Under the pieces are notes generated by a model. The model did no database searches. It was not told where the DNA came from and saw nothing but the letters and a program-made list of their open reading frames with translations. The position numbers and the translations under genes were made by a program. This document shows, one piece after another, positions 45,463-55,240 of a DNA stretch of 59,889 nucleotides. The stretch comes from Phytoamicus setariae (GTDB taxonomy: Bacteria; Pseudomonadota; Alphaproteobacteria; Rhizobiales; Rhizobiaceae): contig NZ_JAEQNC010000021.1 in NCBI RefSeq assembly GCF_016722925.1, positions 1 to 59,889 of the forward strand, read 5' to 3'. Positions within the stretch are counted from its first letter, which is position 1. Each line of letters begins with the position of its first letter.

Positions 45463-45864
45463 CTACCTGGTGAGCTGCTGCATCAGCGAGGCCGCATCCA
45501 TGATGCCCCAATGCTCGGTGACCTTGCCGTCCTTGACGCGCATGTAGTCGGCGACGGCGATGGTGATTTTCCTGCCGGTCGCGGGTACGCCCATGAACTC
45601 GCCATGGTGGGTACCTGTGGCCGTCGCCAACGCCGACACCAGGTCGCCATCGCCGAGGACCATGTCCGGTTTGATGGTGAAGCCGCCAAAAGCGGCGCTG
45701 GTGGCCTTGAAGAATGCGACGACGGCCGCTTTGCTCCCGTCCATACCGGGGAGCGGCTCATGCTCTATGAAGTCGTCCGACATCAGCTGCTCCATGGTGA
45801 CGAAGTCCCCGGAGTTCCAGGCTTCATAAAGGCGACGAACGACCGCTTTGTTGTCCTCGGACAT
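45463..45864 (-). CDS. SnoaL-like / ester cyclase family protein (NTF2 fold)
   Basis: This 133-residue protein has the pattern of SnoaL-like polyketide-cyclase relatives: NKAVVRRLYEAWNSGDF, FIEHEPLPGMDG, FFKATSAAFGGF, ADYMRVKDGKVTEHWGIMD and MQQL. These small alpha+beta barrel proteins bind diverse small molecules; the substrate cannot be inferred. ATG 45864 has GGGAGAG upstream and is preferred to an in-frame start at 45918. It stands alone between IS relics and an integrase gene, as expected for accessory DNA. Confidence 0.85.
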   Translation of the reverse strand: MSEDNKAVVRRLYEAWNSGDFVTMEQLMSDDFIEHEPLPGMDGSKAAVVAFFKATSAAFGGFTIKPDMVLGDGDLVSALATATGTHHGEFMGVPATGRKITIAVADYMRVKDGKVTEHWGIMDAASLMQQLTR

Positions 45865-46255
45865 TGATGCTCTCCCTATTACCGAAGAGGCGTGGGGAGA
45901 GAAAGTACTACAATCCAAGACCTTTTCAAGGGGAAGGGCGGCAAGGACGACCTGTGCGGACCTTGCCGGGGACGACGATCAATGGCGGCCAGGGCGCGGG
46001 TATGATGATCATTCGTCCGCCGCAGCACGGGCATTCGATGAATGGATGAGCAAGCGCGAAAATTCTAACATGAGCACCATCGAACCTATAGTGCTTTTGT
46101 CCGACATGGCCATTGGGCCGAAGACCTCGTGTCTACGCAAATGAAAGCCCGCCTGTGGCGCAACTGCGACCCTCGTTGTCACTGCGGCATGTCCACTTTG
46201 CAGCAACAGCGACCTCGGGTTCAACGGCCGCTATGCGGGCGCTATCAAGACGCAC
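45865..46255. other. Region without supported genes
   Basis: No gene can be supported. Short open frames on both strands lack ribosome-binding sites and recognisable motifs. The promoter of the SnoaL-like gene should be near 45870-45920. Confidence 0.4.
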
Positions 46256-46276
46256 GGCCCCGCTTAGCGCGGGGCC
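46256..46276 (-). terminator. GC-rich hairpin downstream of the integrase gene
   Basis: GGCCCCGC (46256-46263) and GCGGGGCC (46269-46276) form a perfect 8-bp stem with a TTAGC loop, eight bases past the integrase stop. There is no clear T-run, so this could be a factor-dependent terminator or an RNA-stabilising end. Confidence 0.5.
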
Positions 46277-46284
46277 ACACATTC

Positions 46285-46917
46285 TCAAATCTCTATATGC
46301 TCTGCCAGTCCGAGCGCGTCCTCGATGTCCACGCCGAGATACCTGACCGTGTTCTCGATCTTGGTATGTCCGAGTAAGATCTGGATCGCACGGAGATTGC
46401 CAGTGGCCTTGTAGATCATCGCTGCCTTTGTGCATCGGAGCGAGTGCGTGCTGTAGTCTTCGCGCCGTAGCCCAATCGCGGTGACCCACTCATCGACCAA
46501 CCTGGCATATTGGCGAGTGCTAAGGTGATCTGCATGATCGACCCTACTCGGAAAGGCGAAGTCATCGATGGCGCCACCTCTCCGTTCAAGCCACGCGAGC
46601 AAACTTGCCCTGACCTCCGCCGTGATCTCGAACTGTACTGCACGCCCTGTTTTCTGCTGGATAACCATGGCACGGGTTCGGATATCGTGGCCCGTGACGA
46701 GGGTTCCGATCTTGATCTTAACAAGATCGCAGCCTCGTAACTTGCTGTCGATCGCTAGATCGAACAAAGCCCGATCCCGCATGCGTCCCTCTCTATCGAG
46801 GAAGAAACGAATTGCCCAAATCTGCCGCTGCTTCAGCGGCTTCTTAACGCCCACCATTCGACCGGCATTCCATGCAGGACGCCCTAGTGCAGCAGGATCA
46901 TATTGCGCGATACCCAT
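46285..46917 (-). CDS. Tyrosine recombinase (catalytic domain only)
   Basis: This 210-residue site-specific recombinase has the full catalytic set: Arg61 (SKLRGCDL), Lys89, His158 and Arg161 (THSLRCTK), His184 (LLGHTK) and Tyr193 (ENTVRYLG). It lacks the usual N-terminal core-binding domain, as do many short plasmid- or island-borne integrases in rhizobia. ATG 46917 has AAGGAG upstream. A second, broken copy of its C terminus is at 57239-57345 in the same orientation. Confidence 0.92.
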   Translation of the reverse strand: MGIAQYDPAALGRPAWNAGRMVGVKKPLKQRQIWAIRFFLDREGRMRDRALFDLAIDSKLRGCDLVKIKIGTLVTGHDIRTRAMVIQQKTGRAVQFEITAEVRASLLAWLERRGGAIDDFAFPSRVDHADHLSTRQYARLVDEWVTAIGLRREDYSTHSLRCTKAAMIYKATGNLRAIQILLGHTKIENTVRYLGVDIEDALGLAEHIEI

Positions 46918-47020
46918 CTGAGTTCTCCTTCGGCCACCATTGGCCGTGCGGAAAACGTCTAGTTTTGAAGTTTTACTTGGGAGACCACGCTGGCCGATCG
47001 GGCGGCGCCAGCGTCTGAAC

Positions 47021-47209
47021 CTAGTTGATGAATTCCGCTTTTGGCCCAAAGTCGCAGTTCGGCTGAAAAGGTTCGCCCTGGCGATCCATCGAAATCACCC
47101 GGCGGATCTCGTCGGATTTGAAGCCGATCATCGCGGGCGAGCGGCGTCCAGCAAGCGCAATGACATCGTAGAGTTCGGTGACGATGCCCTCGATCGTCAG
47201 CCAGTGCGC
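47021..47209 (-). pseudogene. C-terminal fragment of an unidentified gene
   Basis: A 62-residue open stretch starts directly after a stop codon and reads LTIEGIVTELYDVIALAG, SPAMIGFKSDEIRRVISMDR, PNCDFGPKAEFIN. Composition and codon use look coding, but there is no in-frame start near the beginning. It seems to be the end of a gene cut off by rearrangement beside the integrase. I do not recognise the family. Confidence 0.45.
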
Positions 47210-47267
47210 TTAACGACCCGAGAGTCCCCAACCTATCGAAGCGAGTCGAGTGAAATGTCGCTTGTCC

Positions 47268-48098
47268 TTACTGCTCGGTCATATCCATCCCGAACCATTT
47301 CAGCGAGAGAGCTTTGAGGGTTCCATCCCGCCGGAGCCCATCGACAGCTCTCTTGAGCTCGGCCGCGAACTCCGGATCCCCCTTCTCGATGGCGATTGCG
47401 CTCGGCGTGTAAAGAAGCGGCTTACCGATAATCTTGATCGGGCGACCATTGGCGATCTGACTCATGAGGGTGGACAGAGAGTCCACGACGCCATCCAGTT
47501 CTTTGCCGTCGCCCTTAGCCAACGCCTCGTAGCTTTCGTCGGTTGTTTCGAAAGGCATCACGACAGCCTCGTTGATCTGATAGTCGATAGCTGGCAAGCC
47601 CAGAATTTCAAACGGCTCGTGGGTCAGATACTTGTGGTATTCGGAGGACTTTACTGCTCCGATTCTCTTGCCGCTCGCGTCGGCTGGAGTTCGAATTGTT
47701 GTGTTGTCCCGATGCACTGCCAACGAACCAAGCGAATAATCATAAACAGCAGGGAAATCGAGCTTTTCGGCGCGCTGCCTTGTCGGGGTTACGCTCGGTG
47801 AAACATCCCACGCGCCCTGCCATCTGCCAGAAATGACCGTCGAAAAATCGGCCACTTGAAACCGGGCATTGACGCCGAGTCGACGCGCGATTTGCGTCAT
47901 GACCTCGATGTCAAATCCATCAAAGTTACCGTCATCCGTGCGCCAGGAGAAGGGCGGCCAAGCAGGGTCTGCTGCCACGACCAGAACTTCTTTTTGCCTG
48001 ACTCGATCGAGAACGGAGCCGGCGAAACCAGACGTCGATGAGACGCCGACCGCAAGCAGCGAAATCGCTGCACCCGATATCCAAGATCTTGTTCGCAC
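47268..48098 (-). CDS. Periplasmic substrate-binding protein (SBP_bac_3), signalling cluster copy 1
   Basis: This 276-residue family 3 binding protein has an N-terminal Sec signal (AISLLAVGVSSTSGFAGS). Motifs are AWPPFSWRTDDGNFDGFDIEV, SGRWQGAWDVSPSVTPTRQRAEKLDFP, HRDNTTIRTPADASGKRIGA, LAKGDGKELD and a C-terminal LKWFGMDM. It belongs to the same subfamily as the proteins at 50174 and 54115. The start is GTG 48098 with AAGG upstream. It is the last gene of the kinase-led minus-strand group. No permease or ATPase gene is nearby, so a sensory role is more likely than transport. Confidence 0.9.
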   Translation of the reverse strand: MRTRSWISGAAISLLAVGVSSTSGFAGSVLDRVRQKEVLVVAADPAWPPFSWRTDDGNFDGFDIEVMTQIARRLGVNARFQVADFSTVISGRWQGAWDVSPSVTPTRQRAEKLDFPAVYDYSLGSLAVHRDNTTIRTPADASGKRIGAVKSSEYHKYLTHEPFEILGLPAIDYQINEAVVMPFETTDESYEALAKGDGKELDGVVDSLSTLMSQIANGRPIKIIGKPLLYTPSAIAIEKGDPEFAAELKRAVDGLRRDGTLKALSLKWFGMDMTEQ

Positions 48099-48247
48099 GC
48101 CTGGCCCTTCTTTTTAGTGTTTTCACATAGCTTCGGCCAGAAACGGTGAGTTATAAATCCATCCCCGCATCCAGTACCGCGCGCGTGCGCAACTACTTCG
48201 ATCGCAAATATTGCCGCTGTTGAACCGGGTCGACAGCGGGTGCTGTT

Positions 48248-49786
48248 TTAGACGGCAAAGTCGTCGGCAGTCGCTGTATCGAACAGAGGCGGCTCCTCTT
48301 CTGCCTCCCCTTTCGGCTCAACCATAATCAGTCCAATAATGATCAGACCGAGGGCGGCCCAGGTCCATAGCGGAATGTATTCGCCCAGCAGCACGATGCT
48401 CCAGCCGATGCCTGCTGCCGTCACTGCGTAGGCGTTTTGGCTCGCGAAGACGGCACCGGTTGTCTGTATCAAGTAAATGAACAGGATCATGGCCGTCGTC
48501 CCCGCGAGCGCCATCAACACGATCAGCGCTCCCAATTTCCCGCCCAAGAGGTCCAACGGGATCAGATCACCCGCTGCGACTGCGATGACGAAAAGCATCG
48601 CCATCGATGCCACCAGCGAAACACCATAAATTGCGATGCTGTCGATGTGCGCGGGCCTCTTTTCCGAAATATAGATGTCTTCGAGGCCAAAAGTGATGGG
48701 TATGACCAAGGCGAGCGCTATCCACGTCCAGTTGTTCTCGCCCGAGCCGGCGCCGGATTCGCCGTAGGTGAGAATTACGGCAACACCGACCAATCCCAAC
48801 GCGAGACCGAGAAAGCGCTTCAGGCTGGGGGATTCTATTCGCATGACTGCTGCGAACAGAAAGACCATGAAGCCCTCTAGTACGATCACGATCGACACGA
48901 TGAAGGCCGGTAATTTGCTCGCCATCCAATAAACCAGCACTTGGTTGACCACCGAACTGATGAAAGCGAAGGTCAAGACATACATCCATTCGGCACGGCC
49001 GAATTGGCTCAGCTTCGGTAATGACCGGCGGCGCATCGATATAGCAAGACATATCAATGCGCCCAATGTATCCACCAAAAATGCGAGCCCGATAGGATGG
49101 ACCGCGATGCCGGCCGCCATCTTCGAAAGCGGCACCAACAGGCCGAAGAGTGCGCCGCATGCGAGAAGCAGAAGTCCGCCGCGGAAGGTCCTGATGTTCT
49201 GGCGCATTTTGCGCTCGCGCTCATAGACCTTTTGCGCCATCGTCGAGAAAACCTTGGCCAGACGTCCCAAGCCATCCGTGCGGCTTGCAACATCATCGAG
49301 CCCCAGTCGCGAGGGATTGAAGTGGCCAGTTTCCAGCGCGGTGGCGGCTTTCGTGAGGCGCGCGACCTGTCGAAGATATTCGCGCTCAACGTCCCTTAGC
49401 CTCTTCTTCTCAAGGCATGTACTGACGCGCGCCTCCAGTAGAGCAGGCTCGAAATCCTTCGGCAGGAAATCTTCCGCGCCCAGTTCTATCGCCTTGATGA
49501 CGCTCGACATCTCCTCATCCAGCGCCGAGATGACAATGACCGGCAGGTCGCGCGTTTCCCGCGAGGACTTCAAAACCTTCAGCACGTCGTAGCCGTCCAT
49601 TTCCGGCATGACGATATCGAGCAGGACGACATCCACGGGACTTTCGGCGATACGTGTCACCGCCTGCTGACCGCTTTCAACGACGATGGCCTGATGACCC
49701 AGCGCTTCGACTGCTTTTTGCAACTTCAGCCGAACCATTTTCGAGTCGTCAACGATGAGAATTCTGCCGCTGCTGTTCACGATCAT
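48248..49786 (-). CDS. Response-regulator receiver domain fused to EamA/DMT transporter
   Basis: This 512-residue protein has an N-terminal REC domain (about 6-125) with acidic pair Asp13-Asp14, phospho-acceptor Asp57 (VVLLDIVMPEMDG) and Lys110 (FLPKDF). A helical linker (about 130-210) follows, then ten membrane segments arranged as two five-helix EamA halves (RGGLLLLACGALFGLLVPLS...LEGFMVFLFAAVMR...NAYAVTAAGIGWSIVLLGEY). The REC domain should be phosphorylated through the Hpt protein encoded just upstream (ATGA overlap at 49783-49786). A receiver domain joined to a small-molecule exporter is unusual. The start is ATG 49786; the frame extends upstream inside the Hpt gene but is not coding there. 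Confidence 0.88.
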   Translation of the reverse strand: MIVNSSGRILIVDDSKMVRLKLQKAVEALGHQAIVVESGQQAVTRIAESPVDVVLLDIVMPEMDGYDVLKVLKSSRETRDLPVIVISALDEEMSSVIKAIELGAEDFLPKDFEPALLEARVSTCLEKKRLRDVEREYLRQVARLTKAATALETGHFNPSRLGLDDVASRTDGLGRLAKVFSTMAQKVYERERKMRQNIRTFRGGLLLLACGALFGLLVPLSKMAAGIAVHPIGLAFLVDTLGALICLAISMRRRSLPKLSQFGRAEWMYVLTFAFISSVVNQVLVYWMASKLPAFIVSIVIVLEGFMVFLFAAVMRIESPSLKRFLGLALGLVGVAVILTYGESGAGSGENNWTWIALALVIPITFGLEDIYISEKRPAHIDSIAIYGVSLVASMAMLFVIAVAAGDLIPLDLLGGKLGALIVLMALAGTTAMILFIYLIQTTGAVFASQNAYAVTAAGIGWSIVLLGEYIPLWTWAALGLIIIGLIMVEPKGEAEEEPPLFDTATADDFAV

Positions 49787-50130
49787 GCACCCCGCCGCAA
49801 CATGGAAGACAGTTCGATCGCCGCCTGGGCATGGAGCGCCTTCGCCCGGCCAATATCGCTGGCAGCCGGCAGATTCCCGGCCACATAGCATCCTTCGATG
49901 CATGCGCAGGTTTCACCAAGCTCCATAGCCCCCATGTCGCGGGCATTGGACTTCAGCGAATGCGCCGCACGACGTGCGCCGGCATGGTCAGCTTCGGCAT
50001 AGGCGTGTTCCAGGGCAGTGATCAGAGTCGGCGCTTCCTCCAGAAAGGATTCGATGAGCTCCCTAAGGTCTTCATCGCCTCCACCCATCACTCGCTTCAA
50101 TTTCTCAAGGGCTTGCATGTCGATCGGCAA
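49783..50130 (-). CDS. Histidine phosphotransfer (Hpt) protein
   Basis: This 115-residue four-helix Hpt protein carries its phosphorylatable His57 in AAHSLKSNARDMGA. It should relay phosphate from the hybrid kinase encoded two genes upstream to the REC-EamA fusion encoded next, whose start codon overlaps its stop (ATGA). There are no other domains. Confidence 0.92.
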   Translation of the reverse strand: MPIDMQALEKLKRVMGGGDEDLRELIESFLEEAPTLITALEHAYAEADHAGARRAAHSLKSNARDMGAMELGETCACIEGCYVAGNLPAASDIGRAKALHAQAAIELSSMLRRGA

Positions 50131-50173
50131 TGTGATGCTCCCAGATTCGCTGAATTGGCTGATGGCTTCGCTG

Positions 50174-51022
50174 TCATTCGTTGATCATGTCGTACTCGAA
50201 CCACTTGGCCGAAAGTTTCGACAGCGTTCCGTTGGCGCGCATCCCCTCAATCGTCCGGGTGAGTAGATTTGCGAATTCAGAGTCGCCCGGCTGGATCGCG
50301 ACTGCACTTGGCGTGTGATAGAGCGGCTGGCCGATAATCTTGAAGGGTTTGCCTTCCTTGATCAGAGACATGACAATCGGCATGTCGTTGACAAATCCGT
50401 CGAGCTCGACGCCATCGCCCTTGGCAAGCGCTTTAAAGACATCGTCTTCATGATCATAATTCACGATGGTGGGATTTTCGATCTTGTAAGAGATCGGCAA
50501 AACGCCGACGATCCCGAAAGGCTGGCGACGCAGATACTGGTCGTATTTCGAGGCCTTCAGGGCGCCGATGCGCTTCCCACTGGCGTCGGCGGGCGTGTGG
50601 ATCGAGACGTTGTCTCGATGCACAGCGAGCACTCCGATCGTGTAGTAGTAGTTGACTGGGAACGCGACATGTTCGGCGCGCTTGGCCGTCGGTGTCATGC
50701 TATTGATGACGATGTCATACTTGCCCTGCCAGTTTCCGGAAGTCTGCTCATCCCAGGTGATGATCGAGCCGTCCGCATTGGTGACGTAATCGACCTTCAC
50801 CCCGATCCGTTTGCCCACCTCGCGGAGCACTTCGACATCGAAACCGTCAAGCTCACCCTTCTCATTCTTGATCACGGCTGGCGGCCAAATATCCGGGAAG
50901 GGAGACCGCAACACGCCTGTCGCGCGTATGCGGTCCAAAGTCTCTCCTGCCCCTGCAGGCTGCCCCATAATCAGGGCGCTGACGAAAATCACACCGATGC
51001 AAAAGAATCTCGGAACATACAT
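50174..51022 (-). CDS. Periplasmic substrate-binding protein (SBP_bac_3), signalling cluster copy 2
   Basis: This 282-residue binding protein has a signal peptide (FFCIGVIFVSALIMGQPAGA). Shared subfamily motifs are DIWPPAVIKNEKGELDGFDVEVL, GNWQGKYDIVINSMTPTAKRAEH, HRDNVSIHTPADASGKRIGAL and VNYDHEDDVFKALAKGDGVELD. It is much closer to the protein at 54115 than to ordinary transport binding proteins in this window. It lies 30 bases after the hybrid kinase gene and before the Hpt gene, so it is probably a periplasmic receptor feeding that kinase. ATG 51040 is an alternative start. Confidence 0.9.
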   Translation of the reverse strand: MYVPRFFCIGVIFVSALIMGQPAGAGETLDRIRATGVLRSPFPDIWPPAVIKNEKGELDGFDVEVLREVGKRIGVKVDYVTNADGSIITWDEQTSGNWQGKYDIVINSMTPTAKRAEHVAFPVNYYYTIGVLAVHRDNVSIHTPADASGKRIGALKASKYDQYLRRQPFGIVGVLPISYKIENPTIVNYDHEDDVFKALAKGDGVELDGFVNDMPIVMSLIKEGKPFKIIGQPLYHTPSAVAIQPGDSEFANLLTRTIEGMRANGTLSKLSAKWFEYDMINE

Positions 51023-51052
51023 AAGATCGACCCCAAACATTGTTCGCTACAT

Positions 51053-53785
51053 TCAATTCTGCAAGCCCGCTCTCCTAAGTACCCGCTGCCCCCGGTAGCG
51101 GCCCGCCCGTTCGAGGCAGGCGAGCAAATCCTCCAGACGGATCGGTTTGCTGAGATAATCGTCCATGCCTTCGGACAGGTAGCGCTCGCGATCTCCCGTC
51201 ATGGCATTGGCCGTTAAGGCTACGAAATATGACATCGGTTCCGCTGCCTGCCGACGAATTTCCTTTGTCGCTTCCAGGCCGTCCATTTCAGGCATCTCGA
51301 TATCCATGAGAATGAGGTCGTAGCTCTTCGCCCGGCATGCATCGACGGCCTGTCGTCCATCGTTGGCAAGATCGGGCGCATAACCCAGATTGGCGAGGAT
51401 CTTGCTGCCCAGCTTGCGGTTGACCATGTTGTCATCGGCCAAGAGGATGGCAAGCGGCATGCGCGCCGCGAGTTCCCCGTCGAAACCCTTTTCGCCGGCA
51501 GGGACGGCCGCAGTTACATTCTGCCTTCGGGTGACCAGGGCGCTCATATGCTCGAGCAGTATTGCGGGCTTGATCGGCTTCACGAGCATGTCGGCGCGCT
51601 CGAGTCTGGCGATTCGTTCCCTGTCTGCCTTGGAAAATTGCGATAGCGAACTGTAGATGATCATTGGCAGCGACCTGCCGGCCGGCAATTTGCGTATCTG
51701 TTCGGCGAGAGCGATGCCGTCGGTATCAGGCATGACGAGATCGAGGATGGCGATATCGTAGTGGTTCCCCGCCGAAAGTGCCTCGATTGCGGCCGATGGT
51801 GAGGAAAAAGCCGTGCTCTGCATTTTCCATGTGTTCGCATGACCCGTAAGGATCTGCCGGTTGGTGACGTTGTCGTCGACGATCAGCAATTGAAGTCCGT
51901 CGACATCGACCTTCGGCACGGACGCCTCATGCTCGACTTTCGCCTCGGCGACCGTGATTGCAAAAATGAAGTTGGAGCCTTCTCCCGGGCGACTTTCTGC
52001 CCAGATCGTGCCGCCCATCAGTTCGACAAGCCGTTTGCTGATGGCAAGGCCAAGTCCGGTGCCGCCGAAACGCCGCGTTGTTGAGGCGTCGATCTGGCTG
52101 AAGGATTTGAACAAGCGGTCCATTCGCTCCGCTGGAATTCCCACGCCCGTGTCACGCACGGAAAACCGCATTCGATAAGCACCGGCTTCGCCCGACTCCG
52201 GGGCAACCCGTTCGCCTGAAATCGTCAGGACGATATCGCCTTGCTCGGTGAATTTGACGGCGTTATTGAGCAGATTGAGAAGAACCTGGCGGAGCCGCAC
52301 CGGATCAACCATGATGCCCGCTGGACAATCATTCTCGAAAACATACGCGAGTGTCAGCCTCTTTTCGGCTGCGCGGCTGGCGACGAGATCAAGCGCCGTT
52401 TCAACGCAGTGCCGGAGATCGACGGGGATGGCCTCCAGTTCCATTTTCCCGGCCTCGATCTTCGAGAAATCGAGAATGTCGTTGATGATCGTCAGAAGCG
52501 CCTCGGCGGCACCATTGACCGTATTGCAGTAGTCGCGCTGTTCCGCGTCGAGATCGGTGTCCAGCAGCAGCCGGGTCATGCCCATGATGCCATTCATGGG
52601 CGTACGAATTTCGTGGCTCATGGACGCGAGGAAGGTGCTTTTCGCTTCGTTGGCGGAATCGGCGACTTCGCGGGCATGCTTGAGGGCCTTCTCCGCTTGA
52701 TTGATGGCAGTTACGAAACTCGCAAACTCGCCCGCCAGGTCGGCGATCTCGTCATGGCCGCGCGTCAGCGGTCGCAGGTTTTGCTCAGGCTCCGGGGCGC
52801 GAATGGCACTGCCGAGGCGCCGAATGCGGCCGACGATCGAGCGCTGCATGTAGACGGCAACCGCGACGGCTCCGGCCACCGCCAAGAGCGCGATCGACCA
52901 GAGGATGGCCGAGCTGCGCGAGAGCTGTCCGTCGAGAATGGCCTGCTGCCGGTCCATTTCCCGGATAATGCGATCGGAAATGCTTTCGGCGGCCCCCACG
53001 AGGCTGCGCGAAAGGCGCTCGTTGTCCGCGAGCTGGACGCGGATCTCCTTGACCAGCCCGAGGAGGCGCACTTTTTCGGTGACAAGCCCCTGGGAGCCGA
53101 GGAGCGAAGCCGAAAGATCGCCGCCGTTCGGATCCATCACAGCCACTACCGAGGTAACGCGGGGCTTCAGGGCATCAATCGCTTCCTGTGTTCTGGCGGT
53201 CAGCAACTCAAGTGTCACCGACTTCAGTTCCGCCGCCGCCATCTGGTCAGATGGCGCGGTTGCTGCAATCTTGTGGGCAAGCTTGTCGATCAATTCCTCG
53301 GTCGCCGCGCGGTCGTAAAGGGTGGTCGCCAGGGCATCGAGATTGTTGAAAAGGTCCTGCATGACGGCTTCGATGCCGCTCATGGGCTCCTGAGAATGCG
53401 ACTTCAGATTATCGATCAGAAGCTGCAGCCGCTGTTGCTCCTTGAAGCTTTGCAAAGAAAAATCGAGGAGTGCCTGTTGGTCGAAGCCCTTGGCATAGAG
53501 CGAGGGGGCCAACCGCGTGAGCGCTTCCGCTCGCTGGCGCAATTCGGCCGACACGTTGATGGTGTCCATCTGATGATTGACCATCATATCAAGATTGCGG
53601 CGGAGGCCGTCAAATGATTGCAGCGCCGTGAAACTGACAATGCCGATCATCGAGGCAAGGGCCACGAGGCCAAGCAGGACCTTCGTTGCCAGACCAAAAA
53701 TGTATCGTCGCGACTGGCCGACGACCGATTTGCGGGGCGTTAGCTCGTTAGCGAGACCGGCGCCAGAACTGTCTGCGATCTGCAT
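51053..53785 (-). CDS. TorS-like hybrid sensor histidine kinase with two receiver domains
   Basis: This 910-residue kinase has a transmembrane helix near 28-50, a long helical periplasmic domain (about 51-290), a second transmembrane helix near 292-312, and HAMP. A HisKA domain carries its His near 390 ([10 protein letters not shown]). HATPase_c motifs are [20 protein letters not shown] and [10 protein letters not shown]. Two receiver domains follow, with Asp near 685 ([11 protein letters not shown]) and Asp near 827 ([11 protein letters not shown]). TorS of E. coli has a similar helical sensor domain and uses a periplasmic binding partner, TorT. Genes for binding proteins flank this kinase on both sides, which supports that mode. 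No Hpt domain is fused; a separate Hpt gene is two genes downstream. ATG 53785 is chosen; TTG 53797 is possible. Confidence 0.92.
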   Translation of the reverse strand: MQIADSSGAGLANELTPRKSVVGQSRRYIFGLATKVLLGLVALASMIGIVSFTALQSFDGLRRNLDMMVNHQMDTINVSAELRQRAEALTRLAPSLYAKGFDQQALLDFSLQSFKEQQRLQLLIDNLKSHSQEPMSGIEAVMQDLFNNLDALATTLYDRAATEELIDKLAHKIAATAPSDQMAAAELKSVTLELLTARTQEAIDALKPRVTSVVAVMDPNGGDLSASLLGSQGLVTEKVRLLGLVKEIRVQLADNERLSRSLVGAAESISDRIIREMDRQQAILDGQLSRSSAILWSIALLAVAGAVAVAVYMQRSIVGRIRRLGSAIRAPEPEQNLRPLTRGHDEIADLAGEFASFVTAINQAEKALKHAREVADSANEAKSTFLASMSHEIRTPMNGIMGMTRLLLDTDLDAEQRDYCNTVNGAAEALLTIINDILDFSKIEAGKMELEAIPVDLRHCVETALDLVASRAAEKRLTLAYVFENDCPAGIMVDPVRLRQVLLNLLNNAVKFTEQGDIVLTISGERVAPESGEAGAYRMRFSVRDTGVGIPAERMDRLFKSFSQIDASTTRRFGGTGLGLAISKRLVELMGGTIWAESRPGEGSNFIFAITVAEAKVEHEASVPKVDVDGLQLLIVDDNVTNRQILTGHANTWKMQSTAFSSPSAAIEALSAGNHYDIAILDLVMPDTDGIALAEQIRKLPAGRSLPMIIYSSLSQFSKADRERIARLERADMLVKPIKPAILLEHMSALVTRRQNVTAAVPAGEKGFDGELAARMPLAILLADDNMVNRKLGSKILANLGYAPDLANDGRQAVDACRAKSYDLILMDIEMPEMDGLEATKEIRRQAAEPMSYFVALTANAMTGDRERYLSEGMDDYLSKPIRLEDLLACLERAGRYRGQRVLRRAGLQN

Positions 53786-54114
53786 AGGTTGCCCCAAAAC
53801 GGCCGCTGGCTGCCTCGTTGCCAGCTCGATGAATTGGATTGCTAATGCGCGCTAAAAATATTCTTTCATTCTCAAGCTGTAGACGGCAATATCACGAGGA
53901 TTATTGCCGGAATCAAGAATTTTATCTCAGATCTTCAGTGCTGTTTTTGAAGGTCTGGTTTTAAGTGCAGACTGTTCAGCCTGTCGACTTCGACTACATG
54001 ATACTACGCGTCAGAAACACCTAGTCAATCTCGGCAATCCACGTTCTGGTCCTCGATGGGACGACACTGCACCGAGTTCAGCCGTTGTCCGGCAATAGAA
54101 GTGGGAGGTGAGGC
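53786..54114. promoter_or_regulatory. Divergent promoter region with repeated CGGCAATA boxes
   Basis: This region separates the kinase gene (minus) from a binding-protein gene (plus). CGGCAATA occurs at 53884-53891, its reverse complement TATTGCCG at 53902-53909 (10-base spacer), a direct copy at 54090-54097, and CGGCAAT at 54032-54038. Such repeated half-sites suggest a transcription factor binding both promoters. No DNA-binding response regulator is encoded in this cluster. No other gene is present. Confidence 0.45.
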
Positions 54115-54963
54115 ATGCGATATACACGAAAAGTCTGGCTAGCGGGATTGGCCCTCGCCTGCATCGCGCTCGCCCCCGCGGCGCGCGCCGGCGCCGTGCT
54201 CGACCACATCCACTCAACGGGGATCATTCGTGCCCCCACCCCGGACGTTTGGCCGCCACAGGCGATCAAGACAGAGAGTGGCGACTTCGATGGATTCGAT
54301 GTCGCGGTGCTGCGGGAAATCGCCCGACGGATGGGCGTCAAGCTGGAATACGTAATCAATCCGGACGGTTCTGTTCCGACCTGGGAAGAGCAGGAAACTG
54401 GAAAATGGGGTGGGAAATACGACATCGTCGTGGGATCGATGACACCCACGGCCAAACGGGCCGAACACCTGGCATTTCCAGCCAACTATTATGATGGAAT
54501 CGGAGTGCTGGCGGTTCACCGGGACAATACAACAATCCGTACACCCGCTGATGCGAGCGGAAAACGTATCGGCGCGCTAGCGGGATCGCAGTATGACCAT
54601 TACCTCCGACGGGAACCCGTAAAGATCGTCGGCATCCCAGAATTTGTCTTCAAAATCGACAGCCCGGTGATTGTTAACTATCCGCATGAGGAAGACGTCT
54701 ATGCTGCGCTCGCCAAGGGCGACGGTGTGGAACTCGATGCCATCGCCAACTTGCTCCCTGCCGTGATGGCACTGATCAAGGAAGGCAAGCCGTTCAAAGT
54801 TGTTGGTCAACCGCTTTATCGTGTCCCTCACGCGGTGGCGATCTTGCCCGGAGACGATGAATTTGCCGCCGAAATCACCAAAGTCGTCGGACAAATGCAT
54901 GACGACGGTACGCTGAAGCTACTGTCCATGAAATGGTATTCTCTCGACCTAACGTCTGAATGA
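54115..54963 (+). CDS. Periplasmic substrate-binding protein (SBP_bac_3), signalling cluster copy 3
   Basis: This 282-residue protein has a signal peptide (VWLAGLALACIALAPAARAG). It shares its motifs with copy 2: DVWPPQAIKTESGDFDGFDV, KYDIVVGSMTPTAKRAEH, HRDNTTIRTPADASGKRIGAL and YPHEEDVYAALAKGDGVELD. ATG 54115 has GGGAGG upstream. It is transcribed away from the kinase gene and has no transport partners, so it is a candidate ligand receptor for the kinase. Its 282-residue length matches copy 2 exactly, which suggests recent duplication. Confidence 0.92.
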   Translation: MRYTRKVWLAGLALACIALAPAARAGAVLDHIHSTGIIRAPTPDVWPPQAIKTESGDFDGFDVAVLREIARRMGVKLEYVINPDGSVPTWEEQETGKWGGKYDIVVGSMTPTAKRAEHLAFPANYYDGIGVLAVHRDNTTIRTPADASGKRIGALAGSQYDHYLRREPVKIVGIPEFVFKIDSPVIVNYPHEEDVYAALAKGDGVELDAIANLLPAVMALIKEGKPFKVVGQPLYRVPHAVAILPGDDEFAAEITKVVGQMHDDGTLKLLSMKWYSLDLTSE

Positions 54964-55240
54964 ATGAGTCACGCCTATTTCGTGTTCCGCATCCGCTTTC
55001 GGGATATCGCAACCAATAGTTCAATGGCTGGAATGAGGGCGCAAAGCAGTCTGACCCGTTGCGACCCAATGCGGACCTTCTTCGAAGCAAGCCCAAGCGC
55101 AAGTCATGAGCCCAAAGGGACAATCGACTGGCGGGATCACCCCATGTAGCCTACTGGCGGTCGAACCTCGAAGTCCCCGATAGACTTTTGAAATAGTCGT
55201 CATACAATCCGATCTCTGCGTTCTACGAAGGCAATGTGAA

